Assembly: GCA_963923035.1 (NCBI GenBank)
Contig: CAWUKT010000093.1
Span: forward strand, 1-28,437
From: CAWUKT01 sp963923035
GTDB taxonomy: Bacteria > Bacteroidota > Bacteroidia > J057 > JADKCL01
Length of the DNA stretch: 28,437 bases
Direction of reading: 5' to 3'
The notes under the pieces are model-generated. The model saw only the letters and a list, made by a program, of their open reading frames with translations. It was not told the origin of the DNA and searched no databases. How positions within the stretch are numbered: position 1 is the first letter of the stretch; each line of letters begins with the position of its first letter. A program made the position numbers and the translations under genes. This document shows positions 23,673 to 28,437 of the stretch, one piece after another.

Positions 23673-24050
23673 ATGACCATGCCTTCAGCAACTAACTCCC
23701 GAGGACGTGCCCGTCGCACCCGTCATACCAGCAGCTCCAGCTCATCCGCTCAATCCACCCACAGCCTGATCTGCGAGGCCATCCGGGGCCACCAGATGAT
23801 CTCCCTCCATTACCAGGGCAATCCCCGCCGCATCATTCCCCTCGTCTTCGGCGAATTGAAAAACGGACGCCAGGCCGTCCTGTGCTACAAATACAATGGC
23901 CCCAATTCCCACGAACCGGAAATCGTCCTGCGCCTGTACCACCTCGAAAAGATCAGCCACGTCGAATCCCTCGATATCGTGTTGGACGTCAACCGAAAGA
24001 TCGATTATTACCTGACCAAGCATTTTGCGGCCGTGTACCAGAAATGCTAG
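23673..24050 (+). CDS. Small WYL-domain-like protein
   Basis: A 125-residue protein. Residues 1-30 are basic and serine-rich and probably disordered (RGRARRTRHTSSSSSS). Residues 31-100 resemble a WYL domain: LICEAIRGHQMISLHYQG, then RRIIPLVFGELKNGRQAVLCY and RLYHLEKISHVE, with the typical P-x-x-x-G and ordered Y/R/L positions. A C-terminal helical part ends VYQKC. WYL domains bind nucleotides or ligands in regulators of CRISPR and defence genes, but no HTH is seen here, so a ligand-sensing or accessory role is more likely than DNA binding by itself. ATG 23679 is an alternative start. Upstream are a TGACA-taacc-TGTCA repeat (23568-23582) and a -7-like TATATTTA (23594-23601). Confidence 0.7.
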   Translation: MTMPSATNSRGRARRTRHTSSSSSSAQSTHSLICEAIRGHQMISLHYQGNPRRIIPLVFGELKNGRQAVLCYKYNGPNSHEPEIVLRLYHLEKISHVESLDIVLDVNRKIDYYLTKHFAAVYQKC

Positions 24051-24080
24051 GAAGAACTAAGTGTTTTGGGAATGTATGGG

Positions 24081-24107
24081 AAGGTGCCTTGGGCACCTTT
24101 CTTATTC
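24081..24107 (+). terminator. Terminator of the WYL-like gene
   Basis: Stem AAGGTGCC (24081-24088) / GGCACCTT (24092-24099) with a 3-base loop, followed by T-rich TCTTATT. It overlaps the 3' end of the convergent peroxidase gene by a few bases. Confidence 0.75.
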
Positions 24108-25154
24108 GAAGGGATTTGAGAAATCCGGATTGCTGAGGAATTCTTCATCGGTGAGGGTCCTCAGGAAAGCCACCAGATCCGCGCGTTCGTCTTGGGTCAA
24201 TTGGAAGCCATTGAGTCGGATCAATGGGTCCAGGGTCGGGGAGAAGTTCACTCCGGTCGCATAATGGTCCAGCACCTCTTCCAGGGTCTCAAAACGGCCA
24301 TCGTGCATGTACGGAGCCGTTTGGGCAATATTGATCAGGGTCGGCGTCTTGAACTTGCCAATGTCGGCGGGATCGCCCGTCACATTGAACAGGCCCTGGC
24401 TTTCCGGCGGAAATACGCGGTTCAGGCCGTTGTTGCGGAATGAATTGTCGGTAAACGTAATGTCGACGTGGCAATGGAAGCATTCCGCTTTTTCCCCAAA
24501 AAACAACGTCATCCCCCGCAACTCAGAATCGCTCATGTTTCCACCCGGCAAACCGTATTTGTACCGGTGGTAACGGGTATTGCCGGAGATGAGGGTCCGC
24601 TCAAACTGGGCGATGGCCTTGGCGGCCAATTCTTTCGTAATGGTTCGGCTACCAAATGCCTGCTCAAACAAGATCGGATATACCGGATGGCGTTCCAGCT
24701 TCTCCACCACATTCGGCCAGGTATCATGCAGTTCAATCGGGTTTTCGACCGGTTCCAACGCCTGCTCCTCCAGGGTTTCACTTCTCCCATCCCAGAACAA
24801 ACGGTCCGACCACAACAGGTTGATCAATTGCATCGAGTTTTTATCTCCCTCAATGCCATCAATCCCCGTACTGAACTGCAATTCATTGTCGGTAAATCCA
24901 AGGGCCTGGTTGTGGCAGGAAGCACAGGACTGTGTGCTGTCACCGGACAAAATGGGATCGTAGAACAGATGCCGCCCCAGCTTCACCGCTTCGACCGACA
25001 TGGGATTGTCCTCGGGAATGTCGTAGGAAGGGAACCCATTTGGACGGTAAACCGTCGTTCGGGAAATTTCTTCCAGCGGGATTTCTTCCCCACAGCCGGT
25101 CAATAGCATCAGGGGGAGGAGCAAGTATCCTATGTAATTCAGTGTGCGGTACAT
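24102..25154 (-). CDS. MauG/cytochrome c peroxidase-type di-haem lipoprotein (second copy)
   Basis: A 350-residue exported di-haem protein. Lipobox LMLLTGC puts the lipid on Cys21. Haem sites are CASCH (77-81) and CFHCH (225-229). A distal ligand candidate is Met283 in PYMHDGRF. Other family blocks are LGRHLFYDPILSGD and LFFGEKAECFHCH. It ends the four-gene cluster with the MbnP-like protein and shares that cluster's direction. MauG-type enzymes of this sort (MbnH) oxidise a Trp in their MbnP partner to make a copper site. The alternative, a plain hydrogen-peroxide-reducing CcpA, cannot be ruled out. It stands 73 bases after the first MauG copy. Confidence 0.92.
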   Translation of the reverse strand: MYRTLNYIGYLLLPLMLLTGCGEEIPLEEISRTTVYRPNGFPSYDIPEDNPMSVEAVKLGRHLFYDPILSGDSTQSCASCHNQALGFTDNELQFSTGIDGIEGDKNSMQLINLLWSDRLFWDGRSETLEEQALEPVENPIELHDTWPNVVEKLERHPVYPILFEQAFGSRTITKELAAKAIAQFERTLISGNTRYHRYKYGLPGGNMSDSELRGMTLFFGEKAECFHCHVDITFTDNSFRNNGLNRVFPPESQGLFNVTGDPADIGKFKTPTLINIAQTAPYMHDGRFETLEEVLDHYATGVNFSPTLDPLIRLNGFQLTQDERADLVAFLRTLTDEEFLSNPDFSNPFE

Positions 25155-25227
25155 CGGTTCTTCTGCTAAACAAAAGAAATATAAGAGAAAATGTTGACAA
25201 TAAGCTCAATTTGAGCCTTTGTGGCGC

Positions 25228-26322
25228 TTATCTAATGGAAGGATGAGCATAATCAGGATTGCTCAGGAAGGATTCATCGGTAAGCGATTCCAGGAACGCC
25301 ATGAGGTCGGCCTTTTCCTGGTCACTGATTTCAAATCCCGCAATGAGCGGGCTCTGGTTGCGGTGGCCAGTGCCACCGGCCGCATAGAGATCGATGATCT
25401 CCGACAGGCTGGCCATGCTCCCATCGTGCATGTAGGGCCCCGTCAAAGCGACGTTCCGTAGGGACGGCACCTTGAATTTGCCCGCGTCCGCAGGGTCCAA
25501 CGTGATCCGCGCCCGACCCGAATCGGGATACTCCACAAAGAGCCCATTGTTCTCCCACCCTTCCTTCCGGAAATTGAAGCCGCTGTGACAGGTTCCGCAT
25601 TGCAGGGCCTCGGAATAGAACAGCTCCAGCCCCCGCTTCGCCGATGCCGACAGCGCATTGTCTTCGCCGTAGTACTGGTAGCGGTCGTAGGGAGAATTCA
25701 GGCTGATTAGGGTCCGCTGGAACGCCGAAATCGCCCGCGTCAGCTGATAACTAGAAATTCTGTCCACGCCGTAGGCCTGGTAAAACCGATTGGGATACGT
25801 CGGGTGGGCATTGAGGCGCTCCAAACTCCGGCGAATGGTCTGGCCCATTTCCACCGAATCGGTCAAGGGAACTTCCATTTGGATTTCCAACGTCCGCGTT
25901 CCGCCATCCTTGTTGAAAGACTCGTGCCACGCGAGGTTGAAAAGGGGCGGCGCATTTCGAAAACCCCTCCTTCCTTCCAATCCCACCGATACCGCTCCAA
26001 AGTCAGAAAAGGCAATGGATTGGTGGTGGCAGGAGGCACAGGAGATGGTGCTGTCCAGGGAAAGAATGGGGTCGTAGAACAAGGACCGGCCCAATTCGAT
26101 CTTGGCCTTGGTCAGGGGATCGTCGGGGGGAGCCGGCATCGCTGGGATTCCCGGGGGTAAATCGGGCTGAAAAGGCGCATGGATGCTTTCCAGCTCAATT
26201 GTTTCCGCCCCACATCCCGTCACCAACAAGGCCAGCCAAAGCACAAAGAAACCCCACTTACCTCTCTTCCTCTCCCCGACGGGGTTCGAAACAGATGGGA
26301 TAAGTGGGGTCAAATGCTTCAT
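25228..26322 (-). CDS. MauG/cytochrome c peroxidase-type di-haem lipoprotein (first copy)
   Basis: A 364-residue exported di-haem protein, similar to its downstream neighbour. Lipobox LALLVTGC gives the modified Cys at 37. Haem sites are CASCH (95-99) and CGTCH (242-246). The matching LGRSLFYDPILSLD and GPYMHDGSMA blocks are present. The first 23 residues before the signal core (SVSNPVGERKRGKWG) are unusually long, and the DNA here carries a nested inverted repeat, so the N-terminus may have been extended by a small repeat element. It lies 13 bases after the MbnP-like gene and is surely co-transcribed with it, which makes it the better MbnH candidate of the two. Confidence 0.92.
   Translation of the reverse strand: MKHLTPLIPSVSNPVGERKRGKWGFFVLWLALLVTGCGAETIELESIHAPFQPDLPPGIPAMPAPPDDPLTKAKIELGRSLFYDPILSLDSTISCASCHHQSIAFSDFGAVSVGLEGRRGFRNAPPLFNLAWHESFNKDGGTRTLEIQMEVPLTDSVEMGQTIRRSLERLNAHPTYPNRFYQAYGVDRISSYQLTRAISAFQRTLISLNSPYDRYQYYGEDNALSASAKRGLELFYSEALQCGTCHSGFNFRKEGWENNGLFVEYPDSGRARITLDPADAGKFKVPSLRNVALTGPYMHDGSMASLSEIIDLYAAGGTGHRNQSPLIAGFEISDQEKADLMAFLESLTDESFLSNPDYAHPSIR
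26251..26310. repeat. Nested inverted repeat inside the first MauG gene
   Basis: Outer arms ACCCCACTTA (26251-26260) and TAAGTGGGGT (26301-26310) are perfect complements. Inside lies CCCCG-A-CGGGG (26274-26284). The whole 60 bases lie within the signal-peptide coding region of the di-haem gene and read in frame. The form recalls REP-like or miniature palindromic elements. Confidence 0.7.
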
Positions 26323-26335
26323 CTATGACTAGATC

Positions 26336-27148
26336 TTATTGTGCGGAGATGGCAGCGGCAGCGTTGTCAGCCACCTGCGTCGCCAGGGGCATATTGTCCA
26401 TGGTGTGGGTCTTGGTACCAGCGACCCAATCAATGCCATTGATGATTCGCTGGACGTCTACGTCCATGTGAACGGTCCCGGAACCGCCGCCTTCAACCGT
26501 CAGGTTGTAGGGAATTTCAACGGTGCGGAGCATGTTCATGGTTCCGACGTGGAATACGAAGTCATCGTCAGCGGGCTCGTTGGCGCCGGCAGAAGCGTCG
26601 ACCTGGCCTTCCATCTTGATGAACAGGTAACCGGTGCTCCAGCTCCAGTGGTCAAAGGTCGCGCTGGAATTGGAGAGGGGATGGTCGTCGGCCCAGAGGG
26701 AGGGGTCGCCGAAGTTGGCGGTGCTGTCGACGCCAATGTCAAACCGGACGGAGGAATAGGTTCCGGGAGCAACGGTCCCGACCGGGTACATCATGGTACC
26801 GGCCTTGAATTGGGCGTAACCAGGACCGGAAACGGCTGTTTCAGCGCCAGCGGAGTTCACGAGGCGGATATTGGAGATATAGAAACGGGCGATGGACCAG
26901 TTGATGGTGCGGCCATCGGCCGTGGTATAATCGGTGTTCAGGGCAAACATATCCGAACCGTACATCCCGTGCAGGTGGAACATCAGGGACGGATCGGCAT
27001 ATTCACAGCTGCCGTCGTCTTCATCGGCATCTTCATTGTAATTCAGGGCAGCCGGATCGGTACAACCTTCTTCTTTACAGGAGCTCATGGTTGTGGAGAA
27101 CAGACCAAATACGAGGGCCAGAAACAGAAAATGAATATTCTTCTTCAT
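26336..27148 (-). CDS. MbnP-like copper-binding lipoprotein
   Basis: A 270-residue exported lipoprotein of the MbnP family. Signal core at residues 5-19, with STTMSSC giving the lipidated Cys24. A short GCTDPAALNYNEDADEDDGSC motif (28-48, a known Cys-flanked spacer repeat, cut here by gene position) precedes the domain. The family's ISNIRLV strand is at 91-97. The later WSWSTGYLF (168-176) holds Trp168 and Trp170, candidates for conversion to kynurenine, and His/Met residues cluster at 58-67 (HLHGM), 200-206 (HVGTMNM) and 227-228 (HM). MbnP binds copper with the help of MbnH. It lies 133 bases after the Cys-containing small gene and 13 before the MauG gene. I start at ATG 27148 for a normal signal peptide, though an in-frame ATG lies further up at 27220. 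Confidence 0.88.
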   Translation of the reverse strand: MKKNIHFLFLALVFGLFSTTMSSCKEEGCTDPAALNYNEDADEDDGSCEYADPSLMFHLHGMYGSDMFALNTDYTTADGRTINWSIARFYISNIRLVNSAGAETAVSGPGYAQFKAGTMMYPVGTVAPGTYSSVRFDIGVDSTANFGDPSLWADDHPLSNSSATFDHWSWSTGYLFIKMEGQVDASAGANEPADDDFVFHVGTMNMLRTVEIPYNLTVEGGGSGTVHMDVDVQRIINGIDWVAGTKTHTMDNMPLATQVADNAAAAISAQ

Positions 27149-27281
27149 GGTATTGGGTTTCAAGGATTTTCCTTGGGTGGTATTACTTTTATTCACACAG
27201 TATTCGTTCTTTTCCCTCAACCCTAAGAAAGGATTGGCTGAAAAGGGGCAATCGCAGGAAGTTCAAGAGTGAAATGTGGAG

Positions 27282-27644
27282 CTAGGAGCGTGGAGGGGGA
27301 GAAAGGGGAACGGAGTGGGTCAAATGATCGGGCAAACGAAACTGTCCCCAGTTGGCTTGAACCGGAGGAGCAACCGAAAGCGCGATTTCCTCCGCTTGCA
27401 GGTGAAAAGGAACGACGACGACCTGGACTTCATCCGAATCGGATGGACTGTCCTGAGCGGCTTTCTTGAGTTGCTTCTTGAGGTAGCAACTCCCCGCACA
27501 ATTCAGGGCCGGCCGGTCCTTGTTCTCACAAAGTGTATTGGCGATGAAGTCTTTCTGGAGCGCGTATTCCACCAGCGGCAAGGAGGGCCGCAGGGTCAGC
27601 ACTACATAGGCGAGGATCAATATGGCGCTCGTGAACGACTTCAC
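27282..27644 (-). CDS. Small Cys-containing membrane-anchored protein of a copper cluster
   Basis: A 120-residue protein with an N-terminal hydrophobic helix (residues 4-22) followed by EYALQKDFIANTLCENKDRPALNC and GSCYLKKQLKKA (given in two parts), so cysteines at 39, 49 and 53. This block is typical of small Bacteroidota proteins encoded beside copper-related TonB receptors and MbnP genes, and is thought to bind copper in the periplasm. The C-terminal half is polar and Pro-rich, without further motif. The start codon is GTG at 27644; no ATG is available near it. A 12-base dyad lies 2 bases upstream of the start. It heads the four-gene - strand cluster. Confidence 0.8.
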   Translation of the reverse strand: MKSFTSAILILAYVVLTLRPSLPLVEYALQKDFIANTLCENKDRPALNCAGSCYLKKQLKKAAQDSPSDSDEVQVVVVPFHLQAEEIALSVAPPVQANWGQFRLPDHLTHSVPLSPPPRS

Positions 27645-27646
27645 AA

Positions 27647-27658
27647 TGTAAGTTTACA
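27647..27658. promoter_or_regulatory. Dyad just upstream of the copper cluster
   Basis: Perfect inverted repeat TGTAA-GT-TTACA, embedded in AATGTAAGTTTACACATT. It ends 2 bases before the GTG start codon of the first gene of the cluster, so a bound protein would block initiation of transcription or translation. The regulator is unknown and not encoded in the window next to it. Confidence 0.5.
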
Positions 27659-27885
27659 CATTCTCAAGGAAAGTTCTCCGCCACTCAGGTAACAATTCCT
27701 ACCAATGGAGGCGGAAAATGATAAGTGTCACCCTAACGGCAGTTAGCCCAAAGAAGGTCCTGGCAGCAATTAAACTGGGATTCATTTTTCCCCAACTCCA
27801 TTTCTCCCGGCTCCAACCCATTTTCTCCCCTCCCTGACCACTTTGGATTGATTCCCCAAACGGCAACCGGCACGATGTTTTTCTT

Positions 27886-27893
27886 TACATTTG
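27886..27893 (+). promoter_or_regulatory. Predicted -7 element for the dehydrogenase gene
   Basis: TACATTTG matches TAnnTTTG. No TTTG is found at the expected -33 distance, so this is a weaker call. It would place the start of transcription near 27898, about 24 bases before the ATG at 27922. Confidence 0.5.
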
Positions 27894-27921
27894 CAGCATC
27901 AAACTCAAAATGTAGGACAAA

Positions 27922-28437
27922 ATGTCGAACGCTTACTTCACTCCCCCCCTTCCCATTAACGAGCCGGTCCTTGGCTATGCTCCCGGAAGCCCCGAACGGG
28001 CCGAATTGGAGTCCACCGTCCAGGCCATGTACACTGCGGAAGCGGATATCCCGATGTACATCGGGGGACACGAAATTCGGACCAACGACAAACGTGCCCT
28101 CACCCCGCCCTTTGACCACCAGCACGTCATCGGTCACTACTCCCGTGGGGACAAGTCGCATGTCGAAGCGGCCATCCACTCGGCCCTCGAAGCGCGGCCC
28201 CAATGGGCGGCCCTCCGCTGGGAAGAGCGGGCAGCCATCTTCCTCAAAGCTGCCGACCTCATCGCTGGCCCCTACCGGGCCCGGATGAATGCTGGCACCA
28301 TGTTGGCCCAATCCAAAAATGCCCACCAGTCCGAGATCGATGCGGTGTGCGAGCTGATCGACTTCCTCCGGTTCAATGTCCAGTACATGACCGAGATCTA
28401 CGCCCAGCAGCCCATGTCCGACGATGGCATCTGGAAC
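27922..28437 (+). CDS. pruA: L-glutamate gamma-semialdehyde (1-pyrroline-5-carboxylate) dehydrogenase, 5' part
   Basis: The first 172 codons of an aldehyde dehydrogenase, cut off by the window end. The N-terminus (MSNAYFTPPLPINEPVLGYAPGS) and the piece IPMYIGGHEIRTNDKRALTPPFDH match the Bacteroidota and eukaryotic-type P5C dehydrogenase, which oxidises glutamate semialdehyde to glutamate in proline breakdown, using NAD. Later pieces (WAALRWEERAAIFLKAADLI and TMLAQSKNAHQSEIDAVCEL) belong to the first lobe of the NAD-binding domain. The catalytic Cys and Glu lie beyond the window. The partner proline dehydrogenase gene is not visible. Confidence 0.93.
   Translation, partial: MSNAYFTPPLPINEPVLGYAPGSPERAELESTVQAMYTAEADIPMYIGGHEIRTNDKRALTPPFDHQHVIGHYSRGDKSHVEAAIHSALEARPQWAALRWEERAAIFLKAADLIAGPYRARMNAGTMLAQSKNAHQSEIDAVCELIDFLRFNVQYMTEIYAQQPMSDDGIWN

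Noticed and set aside
1..28437. CRISPR array
   Set aside because: No regularly spaced repeats were seen.

Overview
The window looks like a chromosomal segment of a marine or free-living Bacteroidota, most like the Saprospiria (Lewinella-type). The basis is the set of families present (BatE-like TPR/SH3 protein, MbnP plus MauG-type di-haem peroxidases, S46 peptidase, CHAT/TPR protein, PKD lipoprotein, TonB-plug protein) and several promoters of the Bacteroidota form TTTG-N19/20-TAnnTTTG. Most genes are fairly GC-rich with C/G-ending codons. The genus is an inference, not something the sequence proves.

Layout. 1-2.7 kb: end of an unknown gene, then a membrane protein, a DUF2071 protein, an atypical NAD(P)-binding reductase and a small membrane-anchored zinc-ribbon protein, all on +. 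2.7-4.2 kb (-): diacylglycerol kinase and an FkbM methyltransferase. 4.2-7.25 kb: a small unknown gene with a promoter almost touching its start, a tRNA-Leu(GAG)/tRNA-Lys(TTT) pair (-), a BatE-like protein and a 490-aa helical protein. 7.25-9.6 kb: an AT-rich island carrying a structured non-coding stretch, an intrinsic terminator, an AAA ATPase and a DUF4276 (TOPRIM-like) protein, a likely anti-phage type pair. 9.6-12.1 kb: pheT with its own promoter and terminator. 12.1-13.3 kb (-): arsR-arsM with an operator lying on the promoter. 13.4-17.7 kb: a 1149-aa exported TPR-CHAT protein (-) divergent from an unknown 195-aa protein (+). 17.7-21 kb (-): a small secreted protein, a Nudix hydrolase overlapping an ArsC/Spx-like protein, a PKD lipoprotein, and a TonB plug domain without a barrel. 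21.3-24.1 kb (+): an S46 dipeptidyl peptidase and a WYL-like mini protein. 24.1-27.65 kb (-): a copper-type cluster of a Cys-containing small protein, an MbnP-like lipoprotein and two MauG/MbnH-type di-haem lipoproteins. 27.9 kb to the end: the start of the proline-catabolic L-glutamate gamma-semialdehyde dehydrogenase.

The two parts most worth following up are the AT-rich island, where a long hairpin and a terminator sit directly before an ATPase-nuclease pair, and the MbnP/double-MauG cluster. No CRISPR array, rRNA, complete insertion sequence or phage structural gene was seen.
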